Shown: positions 19,726 through 31,644 of the stretch, one piece after another
Position numbering within the stretch: the first letter of the stretch is position 1
Layout of the letters: every line of letters starts with the position of its first letter
Origin: Apostichopus californicus
Taxonomy: Eukaryota > Echinodermata > Holothuroidea > Aspidochirotida > Stichopodidae
Assembly (NCBI GenBank): GCA_020650975.1
Contig: JAIPMN010031846.1
Coordinates: 1 to 31,832 of the forward strand
DNA length: 31,832 bases
Direction: 5' to 3'
Notes under the pieces: generated by a model
Databases searched by the model: none
What the model saw: only the letters and a program-made list of their open reading frames with translations
What the model was told of the DNA's origin: nothing
Program-made: the position numbers and the translations under genes

Positions 19726-22519
19726 CGTGTGTGCTATGTCGTCAAATATTTTCCATTGATTCTACAGGAATATACATGAAAAAGTGTATCAATATTTAAG
19801 ACAGGTTTGTTCGTAGGTATGTGTCTAGTTATGGAAATATATCTTGTTAATGAAAAGATGTTTTAACTATTCAATACCTTCACGTATATGTTGACTTGAT
19901 AAACAGTTCGCTAAATGATCGTACGTCTTAAATACGGCTCGTAACTGCATTCTTAAATGAAAGGGGTGGGTTATCAACTCATCTGTAACTTGCATTCCGC
20001 TACCCCTTTGTGAAGTAAATGACACGTAGGAATCTGCAGGATGTTGCTCTAGTGTATCTTAGTGAGGAACGGTGATCGCTTAGAAGTCTGATATAACCTA
20101 CGCGCAAAATTATGCCGTTTCACGTGGCATCATATTCATATAATGGTTGTTCTGATAAGGGAATGGGAGGCATGTTTCTAACTAAAGCGTTTTCTTTTAC
20201 TTGACTTTGTTTTATTCGTATCAAGTATGGCGTTCGTTCCAAAGGTCACATTCGTACTTTCGGTTTGAGAGCATACAGTCAATCAGGGGCAGTAAGTAAT
20301 ATGGCGTAATGTTCCATTTGCTCATCGGAAGCATAATACCAATAGGTAATACAACTCAGGTACACTTACCTTCAATCAAATTACTAAAACGTCTCCTTGG
20401 GTTCTTACGTACATTAATGAATTAATTAATTTCCCGCGTTCAGCTAAGACATTTACTTATGCAGATATTTTGCATTCAATTAGCCAAGACAAAACAGTTT
20501 CTTCAATGCCTAATGGTTATCATTGATTCATCACTTGTCTCGAGTTATTAAGACAAGTTTAGATTTTTGGCTGCACATCATTAACTACGATTTAAGGACT
20601 AACTTTCTTCCACTGACACTAACTGAATTGTATTTTATTTAAAAAGAAAATCATTGTTTCGTCTTACCGTAAGCCATGTCTCGTTACAATCGGTTCCGTG
20701 GTACCACTTTGAATTCTGATAAAATATCAATGCCTTATGTCTGTTAATGTGTATCATACCTATGAGACACTTGCACGAAAGCAAATCATATCTTAGCCCA
20801 AAGGTCACACTTGATCAATCTTTGAAGAGCCTTCAGTAAATAACTGTAGATCATTATCGAATATCGCAAACCAACGATTCAATATAATGTAAGGTTAGCG
20901 TTAAAATATTTATTGTATTAAACGTTCGATTGATATGTTAAAGGTATAGGGTGGTTTCCAAAACTAGACGATGGGTATTTCATCCGGAGCAAGGAAGTTA
21001 CTCTGGACATAAGACCTCGTTTAGAGAAATTTATATGAATGACCGGCATAAAGACTCAACAAATAAAAGTGAACATACATTATGAAAAACAGTTTTGGTC
21101 AAAGAACACGGTGCACTAAAACTCGGCGAAAGCTTATGACATAGCTAAAGACCACAGTAGCATTCATTGGATTGACTTACTCCAATTACTCCCCCTTCAT
21201 TTACGATATTAAATAACGAACACGCAAAGTGATAATGAATAGAACAGCGACTCAAACACGGTGGCATACGCTACGTTTCACACAGTTTTCAGTAGCTCAA
21301 AAAAAGCTCTGTCACTGGTATGTATATTTATATTACACCAGCATCAATTGTAAGATTAGGTTAGTGTAAAATACCACACATTCTTCGCGTCGTGAGAACA
21401 AACTTATTATGTACACTGTAACACAGTCTGCTCCGATCCCTGCTTTAGCGACGTATTTTAAACATTGTTCGAAATATGTGATTAAAATAGTACCTGCATG
21501 GTGTTAGCTTGGTGGACTCTGCTGTGACACTGCAAGGCTCGTTGAGATTGCGACATGATAACATCATCTCATCACTGACCTATTCACAAAATTTAATAAT
21601 CTGTTAAAGAAGTTAAATGTTATGTTATATTTGCTAGTCGTCCCAACACCCGAAGTTAGAGATTCAAATACTGCGTAATATACAGCTGCCGGAAGATTCG
21701 GTTATGTAACGAATTCCTGCTTTAACATCTTGCAACTGTATATTTGAAAATATTTGATCATCCATAGTTCATATTCCTGACTTTTGTCGGTTATCGGAAT
21801 GCTACATTTATAAATACATTAAGAACATATGTATGAAAGAATGATGATTACCTCATATATGTTACAAATCTCATTTTAGTAATGATTAACGCAGGAAAGC
21901 AAATCCCCCCCCCCCCGATATTCTTCTTTCCAGCAAGATTTAATGATGATGAGAAAGTTGTAAACCTGTTAATGAACATACGAACACAAGAGTGAATCAT
22001 ATCATAGATAAAAAACTGGCTGTCCCGATTGGAGTTTCTTTCTCTGTAGCTCTTGCTAAAACTAATCTAAATGTTTGGTAATTTCAGTTGCTCACAAGAT
22101 GCTGGTGATGGCAAAATGAAACTACAAACCAACGTAGATGTTTTGTTGTTCTAACGGGACATGCGCATTACGAAATCTAAAACTTCTTAGGGATTTACAA
22201 CTAATTCTAGTAGCAGTATGCGTTTTATCAACTATTGTAGGACACAAAGTCGTTAATAAGAGTGTTTTATTCATATGTTGAAAGTAAAACAAGCACAGAA
22301 AGACACTATATTGTTAATACAATGATTTACATGACAATGACTGAAGGTTGCATTACAACCTTAACGCTCGACGGTCAAGAGGAACGTTGAAAAGGATTGT
22401 ATTATATTTGTTTGGAAGACACTTTTGACATTGTGTGATATTTTACGGAACAATTGAATGAAAGTTGATTTCAAAGCCTAGGGTTATTTTTAGATTTTTC
22501 GAAGAATAGAAGCCTTTTT
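19726..22519. other. Intergenic region between divergent Ig genes
   Basis: No open frame of interest. It must hold the 5' ends of the minus-strand receptor gene and of the plus-strand Ig gene unless further 5' exons exist. AT-rich, with a C-run at about 21906-21916. No TATA box, tRNA or transposon end could be assigned with confidence. Confidence 0.55.
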
Positions 22520-22663
22520 TTGAATCGGCATACATTAAATATTGTTTCATGCTCTTCAGGAAGATCAGGGCCAATCGGTATTGAGCTTTGTCTAGCTAAC
22601 ATTGATCACTTGGTCTGGTTACATCAAAGAGGCAGGATGACTAATTGTTGTTACTATCGAAAT

Positions 22664-22970
22664 ATGGGTGTGCTTTGGACGACTATGTTTGCTATAAGCG
22701 TCGTGAGAGCTACATCTTATAAGTTGGTCGAACTAAACGATTCAGTACTGTTAACATGTAATAGACAGCAAAATATGAGCAGTAAGTGGGAGCTCGGGAC
22801 AATCATGCTTTATTTTAACCAGGCAATCATGAATGAACAGTTTCGCTCAACTACTTTACTTTTCAATAATTACTCTTTGTTGATAAATCCAGTGTCTCTT
22901 TTCCATGAAGGAAAGTTTATTTGTTCTTGTGGGCCAACTCATCGAGCCGAACACATTATTCGTATTTATG
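22664..22970 (+). CDS. Signal peptide plus V-type Ig domain exon of a divergent gene
   Basis: From the ATG at 22664 the frame gives a signal peptide MGVLWTTMFAISVVRA, then an Ig domain with VLLTC (C32), SKWEL (W42) and GKFICSCG (C87, C89), ending IIRIY before donor GTAAGT in phase 1. An upstream in-frame ATG at 22637 would add nine residues. The frame is open further back to about 22520, so a 5' extension is possible. The strand SLLINPVSLFHEGKF matches SLIINAVSLIHEHEF of receptor Ig domain 1 at 10 of 15 positions, so the two genes are related. No transmembrane, further Ig or NACHT exon was found downstream on this strand. The gene may be a short secreted protein, a fragment, or have exons I missed. 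Confidence 0.72.
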
Positions 22971-22980
22971 GTAAGTTGTT

Positions 22981-25900
22981 TTAAGTACGAGACAATCTTC
23001 TTTGGTCATGTTGTGTATTTAACATTATTTAACATTAAATTCATACCATATTGAGCAGATTCTACTAATATGATTGTTTTAAACATTAAACTTATAAAGT
23101 CACCTTTATACTGATCACGGAAGCATATGTATGTACATTTTATCAAATTCAACATCGCTAGCTCATTCCCGGTGCCGGACAAGCACGTACCACACTTTAG
23201 TTTCATGCGATAAAAATCTGAAAACTTACGTAAGGCATTTTAAGAGAAATCAACAGCATGGGGAATTTTGAAAAGAGGAAAAAACTCTTCTTAGCTTCAG
23301 ACGGGTTTGGCTGATAAAACAAACAGTTAAGGAAGACTACTTTCTGGTGGATTTAAGAAACCTTAAACCCGTTTTAGCAATGCAAAACTACAATGTCCAT
23401 TAGTATTGCCCATAGGCATGGCAGTATGTTTCAACTGTCTAAGCACACTCGTTACAAATATTCAGAGACTTTTATCACCTGGAAAGTTGAATTTATGTGA
23501 GCAAATAGTCAAATAAAATATTTAATAAGCATAAGACAATTTTAGCGGCTTTCTGAGTTTCATTACTCTCTCGAGATCTTTGACCATACCGAAAACACTT
23601 AAGAAAATAAATCACGTTAATTAAACAATTAGTAAATTCAAAAAATAATTTTCTTTTCAAAAAGATCACACTTTATTGGATTGATCCAGATTTGTTATAT
23701 ATATATTCACAACTGTGTCTTCTACTCTGCTATAAAGGCAAGGCATCATTGCACCGTTTAGTAACTACATATATATTTATATATAATTACTTTTCTCACA
23801 ATGCAGCTATCACGTGTAGGCCTCATGAGCTATTATACAAGGAACGGATATATAGAAAAAGAGCTATAATATCAATATGGATCACTGAATATGAAATTTA
23901 CCTATTACTTACTCCTTCTATTTGATCTTTTATTTGATATAGTTTTCTAATTTCAGCTTGTAAAGAACGTATGGTAGCATTTCGAGTAACTTACGATTAT
24001 GGAAACATCGTCAGACGTTAATTTACAAGCGGCGTAAGAAAACATGTATATTTGAGGGGTTTCATTTGTTAATGCATCAAGGCGTTTTATGATTTCACAT
24101 CCAAATATCTATATAAAAAAAATTGTATTTATGAAATTGTATTGACATGGAACTTGGTACCGAAGTAGTGAGCCTTTTAGCGTCGATGCTGTTCAAAAAA
24201 AAAAAGTACAATTTTCCTTAGCAATGTCAGTAAAACTTTAGAGGCTTCCAAAACGGCGATTTCTGCAATCGCTTTGTTAAGTTTCTTTGGAAACATTTCA
24301 GGATTATTTTATTTAAAACGTAAGAAGAATAAGAAGAAGGTATGGTATGTTGGTCTAATGTAATGAATGTAATGAATAAGGTAGCGAATAGAACGTTTGA
24401 ATTTGTGCTAACATCACCTTTATTCAGCTGCTTCATTTGTAGCATATAGTGTGGAAGTGACCAAGCTGTTGGAAGAGTGAGTGTAGACTGTTTTCCAGCG
24501 ATACCAAGCAGTGTGCATTAAGAGGGTTGCAATTACGCTATGAACCAGACAGTGGAGAAAGGTAACGAAGGGCATAATGTTCGTTTGTCTTTTGTTCCTG
24601 TATTATATGACAGAAACAATTCCAAGTATTAAGATGACAGATTACTTCATGGGAAGTATCATAATGAAGCCATTTTTTTCCTTTTGAAGGGGGGGGGGGG
24701 GGTCTGCCATAAGACCACAAGATAAAATATTTTACAGATGATGACCGATGCTCCATAACATTAACGAGATGAATCACTGATCAATATGTTAATAGTTAGG
24801 TGCAGCAGGGATTGGGTTGTACAGTAATTAAGCGTGCCCGAATTGTGTTCATTTTCTGCAATTAATTTATTAAACCTATACACATTAAACGCCATGTTCA
24901 CATTAATGACCTGTCATGTTTCAAAGGATAGCTTGTCCTATCTTGCTTCTGGTAATTATAAGTTAACAAAACGTAACCTGCTAAAAGTTGAGTTAGTTGA
25001 GTCAGTAAGAAACCAATTTAGCAGAGAGAACGCAAACCCTTCCGCGGTAGCTCTTATCAGAAGCATTACAAAAACGCTTTCAAACATTCCTGATTAACAC
25101 AGTTACATTTAGATTAACTCTCCTTAAATTACAAGCGTAAAAACGATGAAGACTAAATATTATCCAAATTATTCCTTTATTGTCATACCGTTTTCTGTTT
25201 TTGGACGGATTATATTACGTATGCAGTCAATCAAACGGTACTCGTTTTAGCCCAACTACCCAGATAGGTCAGATGCGCGGCGTGGTCATTCAGTGCGGCC
25301 CAATCAGCCTAGCCTGGTCAGTTAAAGGATGCGCGAGATCCCTTGACGGAAGCCCCACAAATCACTCATACAAAAATCTCACCGAATCTGGAGGTAGATG
25401 CAGGGTACTCTGCAAGAATGAACAAACTACATGACGGCACCGTTCAGATCTTCTTATTCTTTTCATGTTAAGTTCGTCGCTGGCAACGTCTTGTCTACCG
25501 CAATTTAGTTCACACGGAAGACCTTGGATACGCGGAACGAGTGACGAGAAACGCGAAAGCACCCAACTTTTACCACGATGCAAGGATGTCCTTCACGAAA
25601 TCGTTTGCTTGAGTATCGCAATCAAGGAAACAAATTTGTTTTGCTTAGCGTAACAAGGTGTTGTATCTGTTGAAAATTTTATCGTATATTGTTTTTTATA
25701 TTTGTTGTAAAGACATGGTATTTAAGAGCTAAGAGACCATATTGTGCTAGTTGAATATTTCGAACAGACATGCAAATTGCTCACTGTATGAACGAGCTTT
25801 GGAGGTACTAGACAATCATTTGGTACCTGAAACAGTGTCTAAACACTCGTACAAATATGAGCTCTAATGAGACGAACCCGCGTCCAGCAACGTAGTTATG

Positions 25901-26480
25901 TAGAGTAAAATTTGTCCCTATTAACGATCACTCTTAAATCCAGCGTCCCAACGAAGCACTTTTAAGATGCTTAGGTTTATCACGAAACGTTGCAGTTGGA
26001 AAATAATAATAAATACACGTATTGGTCCACACATGATCGTAGTAAAACTCAAAGTGTCGTCCCTATTTGACCGGTAAGAAAGCGTCATAGTGAATTAATT
26101 ATTTATAAAGCTCACTTTAATGTAATATATTGTATTGTGCATGAGCGATGAGAAGTATACTTTTCTTTTGAGGCTGTTTAAATCATATGGTTCTTAAATT
26201 ATAATTCGCATTATGTTTTACTTTTTATCCTTTCATACCCTTTTGTTTGCATCATAGCATCATGCATTTGATAAAACTCAAAGTACGCGTAAATAAGGGG
26301 CTTAAATTAAATTAATGTTCTTTGTTAGATTCCTCTGGGTATAAATGCACAGTTCATGGTTTATAACCATAAACATTACTTATCTGCGTCGACCGTCTGT
26401 CTGTGCCTTAGCTTCATCTAGAACCGTGACAATTGTGGGTCTGCTTAGGAAAAATCCTAACACCCTGGATTATGATGTAA
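22981..26480. other. Non-coding stretch apart from one candidate exon
   Basis: AT-rich with a G-run at about 24688-24701 and short frames that resemble no family I recognise. The frame at 24894-25097, ending NPSAVALIRSITKTLSNIPD, is the only one with protein-like composition, but it has no clear splice sites. Confidence 0.5.
23957..24021 (+). CDS. Possible terminal exon of the plus-strand Ig gene
   Basis: Preceded by a good acceptor (TTTTCTAATTTCAG). Joined in phase 1 to the Ig exon it reads A-CKERMVAFRVTYDYGNIVRR and stops at TAA. That would make a secreted single-Ig protein of about 124 residues. Support is the acceptor and frame only. Confidence 0.25.
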
Positions 26481-26485
26481 TGCAG

Positions 26486-26630
26486 GCCATTGTCATCATT
26501 TATTGATCATAACGACCACGCCGTCTTCTGGAACGTACATCATGACGTACCACTACACGTTCTGCGCCAACTCGTGAAAACACACCCAAGTCCGAGTAAG
26601 CCTTCGTGTTCCACATATGTGAGATGTCAT
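26486..26630 (+). CDS. Possible orphan coding exon
   Basis: An acceptor-like GTAATGCAG is followed by about 145 nt, open in one frame (HNDHAVFWNVHHDVPLHVLR ... CSTYVRCHK), then a strong donor GTAAGT. Base composition is more GC-rich than the surroundings. The upstream pyrimidine tract is weak and no partner exons were found. The peptide is not recognised. Confidence 0.22.
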
Positions 26631-26848
26631 AAGGTAAGTTTGATTGCCTATATTTGTACATTAAGTAATGCTATGTATTTCAGCCAAAGAATTCGAGCTG
26701 TTGTTGTTGTTGGGTATTAAAGACGTTAGTTTATTGAGCGTTGACAGCCCTGACAGGGACGTCGCTAGAGGGAGGTGTGGGGGTGTCTAATCCCCCCCCC
26801 CCCCAAAAAAAAAAAAAATTGGTCAAACTGACGATAGTTGGAAAATTG

Positions 26849-26883
26849 GAGTGCGACAGTCGGAATTTCCGACTGTCGCACTC
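26849..26883. repeat. Perfect inverted repeat, 17-bp arms, 1-nt spacer
   Basis: GAGTGCGACAGTCGGAA and its exact reverse complement are separated by a single T. It follows a C-run and A-run (about 26792-26818) that resemble the interior of the hAT element 600 bp downstream. Probably part of a DNA transposon remnant, though no second end was found. Confidence 0.8.
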
Positions 26884-27385
26884 TAATTTACCTAGGCCTA
26901 TTCATATATTCCTGTGATTGGGAATGACCTAAAAATTAAAAAACTTCGGTCAAACTTGACGTTTAATCAGTCATATTTACAACGTTTTCCTTGCCACTTT
27001 GAGAAATTGTATCTGGCGATCCTTATACTCTACCATACAAAACTTCGTATGAATTTGAATAATCAACAAAAAAAATCCTAACAGAACTACCGTACAACGT
27101 TCGAGCCTCAATTCGGTTTATTTATGTACTAATTCTGCTATTGGGTGGGTTGACCCTGTTCGCTATATATATTGTCTCTGTGGTATAAAATTAAACACTC
27201 AATGCTAGTCAGTAGTAGTTGTAACCGTTACAGTACGTTACTTGGTACGTCTCACCGAACTCTTGAATCTTTTGGTTCGTATCTTTATATTTTCAGACAA
27301 TAACATCTTATACAGTTGTAGAAGATAGGTGTAAGACTATTTTGGCCAATTTAGACTAGAATATATTTTATAGAAATAGTTCAGT

Positions 27386-28077
27386 CAGTGCCGGATTTAC
27401 GGCGGGCCCGCCGGGCCCCCCCCCAAAAAAAAATTAAGCCCCCCCAAAAAAAATATGGGTGTCCAAAAAATGGAGGCATAACATGCCTTTCGGTCCGTCC
27501 GTCCATGGTCAACATGTAAAATACGGACCTCTGTTCGAAACTCCACACTGAACAAAAGTTATCTTCTCCTAAATACATGGGGCCTATAAGGATGAATGGT
27601 CTTTATTTTACGGCATTTGCGTAACTTGTCACAACGTGACACCACAAACCCCATAAATTCAGTGTTAAAAAATGTAAATTCTGTCGGTTTTGCAAAACAA
27701 ATTGGCATCCCTATAGATATTTGGATGACGTTCTAGCGTTCAACCACCGTTCATGTGATTCCTACGGAAAACGGAATATTGATTCCTGGAGAGGCATTAG
27801 GAAAAAACAACGTAAAAACAAAACAACAAAATTTACATATTAATTGTGACAATAGTCAATTTTCAGAACAAGAGATTTCAAAATTGAAAATGTTTAGATG
27901 CAACTTGAAAGGCCTGGGAAGTGCCATTTCCAGCGATCTGGGAAGCATTTTCTGCCAATATGTTCGTGCACGCTACGCGCCAACCTATGGTGGCGCTCCG
28001 CTTAAATAGTGGGCCTAATCGTGAAAGGGCCCCCGAACTCTTCTGGCCCCGGCCCTCACAAGCTAAATCCGGCCCTG
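27386..28077. mobile_element. Non-autonomous hAT DNA transposon
   Basis: The 692-bp element is bounded by 14-bp terminal inverted repeats, CAGTGCCGGATTTA on the left and the complement of CAGGGCCGGATTTA on the right (one mismatch), typical of hAT elements. It is flanked on both sides by the identical 8-bp direct repeat AGTTCAGT (27378-27385 and 28078-28085), the hAT target-site duplication. The interior has C-runs and A-runs and no transposase similarity, so it would have moved using an autonomous partner. The perfect duplication implies a fairly recent insertion. Frames inside (for example 27755-28009) match nothing that I know. Confidence 0.9.
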
Positions 28078-28085
28078 AGTTCAGT

Positions 28086-28862
28086 GGTTAATCTGTTCGC
28101 AGAATCGGCCAACATAATAATGTATAGCTTCGGAGTAGACAATTATCTTCCTTAGAAGTAATGACCATAAAAAAAATAGAGTATGAGGTTTACATCAAAT
28201 AACTAAGGTCTGAGCAGTGAAATAAGTGTTCGGGGATTGGCCTAAAATTTAACTTCTTGATAATTTCCTACATTTTTTGTTGTACGAATTATATTCGTCA
28301 AAGTATCGGCTTTTCCAAATTCCATTGCGCCCTAGGCTAGGCCTCACTAGTTATAACTGATTATCTCTCTTGTACAGTGGCCGAAAAATCCATGATGATG
28401 AGAAATTTCTCGATTTTACCACCATCGAAGGTTGCACTTTCTTTAAAAAATATTGGGTAAATAATTTTGTATATGTAACATGTGGGCGATACTTAGAATG
28501 CTACTTAACTGCATTCTTCCCGCCCTAGGGATATTTTCGGCTGCGTTTTCGCATTGGCAGAGTCAGACTGACTATAAGCGCCCTTTACAGCTATTTTATA
28601 TGCATATGGCTGCCACGAAAACACTACTAGTTTTAGTCACGGTTGTAGTTGTTTTATCTGCAAACTTTGTCTATTTATCTTAGAGCAGAGTTCACTATCA
28701 GGTTATTAGTTATTATGAGTTGGCCTATATCACCACCGAATCTGTCTATATCGAATTTATATATAGGCCTAAATGATTTTTCTGACTTCAAAACCCATCC
28801 AGTTGGAATTTCAGCCACTACACCCCCGCCCTCCCAATCATCAGGCCTTAGCTACGTACCTG
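28086..28862. other. Non-coding stretch
   Basis: No gene recognised. A 25-residue hydrophobic frame, MAATKTLLVLVTVVVVLSAN and five more residues (about 28606-28683), looks like a signal peptide but ends at a stop with no donor site, so no gene is called. Confidence 0.45.
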
Positions 28863-29201
28863 AGCCCTGGGGTAGATAATTGGATTTTAAAAACGTTTAT
28901 AAAGATGGGTTACCATTTAGGGAGGTACTAGAGTTATCTGTTGTTATATATTTCTCAAAGATAGTTATTACTTAACCACCAGTTTACGACACTTCAGAGG
29001 AACACTTATATCAAGTTGGATTTTAGCGTTGACAGCCCTGGGGTAGATCATTGGATTTTACAAACGATTATAAAGATGGGTTACAATTTATGGAGCTACT
29101 AGAGTTATCTTTGGTTATTTCACAAAGATAATTATTACTTAACCACCAGCTTACGACACTTCAGAGGAACACTTATATCAAGTTGGATTTAGGTGTGACA
29201 G
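28863..29201 (+). repeat. Tandem duplication, two units of about 170 bp
   Basis: Unit 1 (28863-29033) and unit 2 (29034-29201) both start AGCCCTGGGGTAGAT and share long strings such as TTATAAAGATGGGTTAC and TCAGAGGAACACTTATATC. They differ by scattered substitutions and small indels. No coding potential. The junction string AGCGTTGACAGCCCTG also occurs once at about 26735-26750. Confidence 0.88.
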
Positions 29202-29800
29202 AGTACCGAGTATAATAGTGCTATGAACATCATTGTTGGCTCAAAGAGAGTTCGTCTAGCTGGCAGGTAAGTTTACTTTCTAGAAGTTTTATTGAGCCTT
29301 AAAGGCTATTACAGGTACATGGCGATGCATGAAGAGGTTTATTTGTCTTTGTCTTTCTCAAGAAGCGTTTCTGTGTGTGGAATTGAATTTAATACGTATA
29401 CCACGCAAACATGCGTCTCGCTTTCGCTAACTTATCTATATGTAAAAACTACGGATGGTTGTTGAAATACACGAAAACTTGTTTCCAGTGATGTAACTAC
29501 TTACGCTGCATCTCTGCGTTACGTTGTAAATAAGTTGTCACTTCAACCGCGGAATGTTTATTCACACATATTTCGATATCGCTCAATCTAACCATAAAAT
29601 TTCAATACACAAAGTGTTGGTTCTCACAACCTTGAAGGACATGTCTAAGTTCATCACTCCTGGTGTGATGTAGATGGACTTAAGTTACATAATACGGGGT
29701 CAGACTCCTTATCTTTCCATGACTGTTCAAGTATGAAACAAATTACCACGAAATGCACCTTTACATATCGCTTTGTGCTATATCAATAATAATAATTGCG
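29202..29800. other. Non-coding stretch 5' of the Penelope-like element
   Basis: No gene recognised. It may include the 5' terminal repeat of the element that follows, but no boundary or ribozyme motif was seen. Confidence 0.4.
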
Positions 29801-29809
29801 CTGTTTCAG

Positions 29810-31644
29810 ATAGACTTCGTAAACTCCGTTGATTCCTACCTACGCACATCCCTAGCCTCCCTCAGTCAAGACGAACGGAACAACATCATCTCAAAAACAG
29901 ATCGCAATGCCATCAAAGAACTCAAGCGCAATCATCAAACCTGCTAACAAGGGGGTGCCATCGTCATCGTGGATACCATGAAGTACACAGCGGAAGCGGA
30001 ACAACAACTTTCCGACAACCAATTTTACAAATTATTAGATTCTGACCACACGTTGGACTGTCGCGGAGAACTCGTTTTGCTTTTGAACACCTTTGCCCTG
30101 GCGGTCAGAGCAGAGGTCATAAGACTCATACCATCTTCACCCAGACCTCCGACTTTTTACACGCTCCCCAATGTACACAAGTTAAGAGGACTAACCACCA
30201 GATTGCAACCAAACAAGGATAAGGTTGTTACCGAATAAGGGTTATTTAACTTTGTTCGTAACAAGTAATATTTTGGCACCAGGGTTACCCATCGTATCTA
30301 GTATTGGTAGCCTTACAGATTATATATCTTTATATGTTGATCACTATCTGCAACTTCTCCACATTATGACAGTGCTCATTTCCTTATAGATTAAGTAGTA
30401 TCACCTCCTTGCCCGATGGCGCCCTTCTCGTCACCATGGATGTATCGGCTTTGTACACCAATATACCACATGGCTAACGAATCACGTGTTGTGATAAAAC
30501 CTCACAGGCCTATAACAATGCCTTACACACTAAGATTGCCAAACTGATCAGATTTACCTTGAGACACAATTATTTCACATTTAGTAACCAATTACATGCA
30601 AATGAAAGGTACTGCTATGGGCACGAGAAAGGCGCCATCTTACGCTAACATATTTCTGCATTTTTTTACTGCCTTTCCCCAGAAACCCCTCTTCTATATG
30701 TACGTTACATGGACGATATTTTAATGATATGGGAGCATGGTGCAGACTCTCTAATGAGTTTCTTTGAACATGTTAATATTTTCATGACTCCATTAAGTTC
30801 ACTATTGATCGCTCAGCTAGGCAAATCTGTTTTCTTGACGCACTGGTTATGATCCAATAGGAAGCCAATTAAACCTCTGTCTACTACAAACCCAGGGATA
30901 AGGATACCGATTTGAATTTTAACAGTTTTCATCTCGAGCACACTAAGCGATCTATAGTTAATAGCCAGATAATTAGATATACACGTATCTGTTCTAGGCA
31001 AAGTCTTTTGTGGACAATGTGGCAGAGCATCTTGATGTTTTTCTTAAACAGGTGTATCCATACAAACTTCTCAGTCGTTACTTCAATAAGGTCCTCTCCA
31101 TACCAAGATCCCAACTCCTGACCTACCGCGTCAAATGCACCACCGAACGCATTCCTCTTGTAACCACGTATAATCCCTTACTCTGCCCACTCCTCCTATA
31201 TGTTCAGCAATCCTGCAACATTCTTAAATCTGATCCAACAATTGGCAATCTCTTGACTCTTCATCCTTGACAGCTTACAAAAAGTAGCCTCGCAACCCAC
31301 ACCTGTCTACCTCCCCCACAAGGGCCGACCCCTCACTGGCAACAAAAAGTGTAACAAGTCTAGTTGTTTGGTCTGTAAGCATTTCGACACGTATGCATCC
31401 ACCATTGTCCACAGTGCCACGATTTTGGCACGATTTTGAAACCAGGAAAGTTCAACTGCGATTCAAAAACGTAGTTTATATACTTGATTGCACCCTATCT
31501 CCCCTTGCCACTTACATTGGGGAAACCGGCACAAATTTCAGACTTCAATTTAACAACCACAAACACAGCATACGTAAAAATAGCCCCGTCTTTCATATAG
31601 CTGAACACTTTAATCTCCCGGGTCATTGTTTAGTCCATCTTTAA
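29810..31644 (+). pseudogene. Penelope-like retroelement: reverse transcriptase and GIY-YIG endonuclease, decayed
   Basis: Pieces of one polyprotein in order, in shifting frames. They are: an N-terminal region ending near 29970 with a one-base frameshift at the conserved NKGGA-type motif (GGAIVIVDTMKY, then AEQQLSDNQFYKLLD); TFYTLPNVHK at about 30155; RT motif MDVSALYTNIPH at 30436-30471, followed by TAA; MKGTAMGTRKAPSYANIF at about 30602; the catalytic RYMDDILMIWEHG (YMDD at 30706-30717); the linker block HTKRSIVNSQIIRYTRICS at about 30940-31000; and a GIY-YIG domain, VVYILDC with YIGETG (31471-31530) and a conserved HFNLPGH. The order RT then GIY-YIG defines Penelope-like elements. At least three frameshifts or stops make it inactive. 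Flanking repeats were not identified, and the 3' limit is uncertain. Confidence 0.88.

Noticed and set aside
24894..25097. Plus-strand frame with protein-like composition (NPSAVALIRS)
   Set aside because: No convincing acceptor or donor and no family recognised; not enough for a gene call.
26754..26890. Second hAT-like transposon
   Set aside because: One end resembles a transposon terminus but no matching opposite end or target duplication was found.
28606..28683. 25-residue hydrophobic signal-like peptide
   Set aside because: Ends at a stop with no donor site or downstream partner; may be chance.
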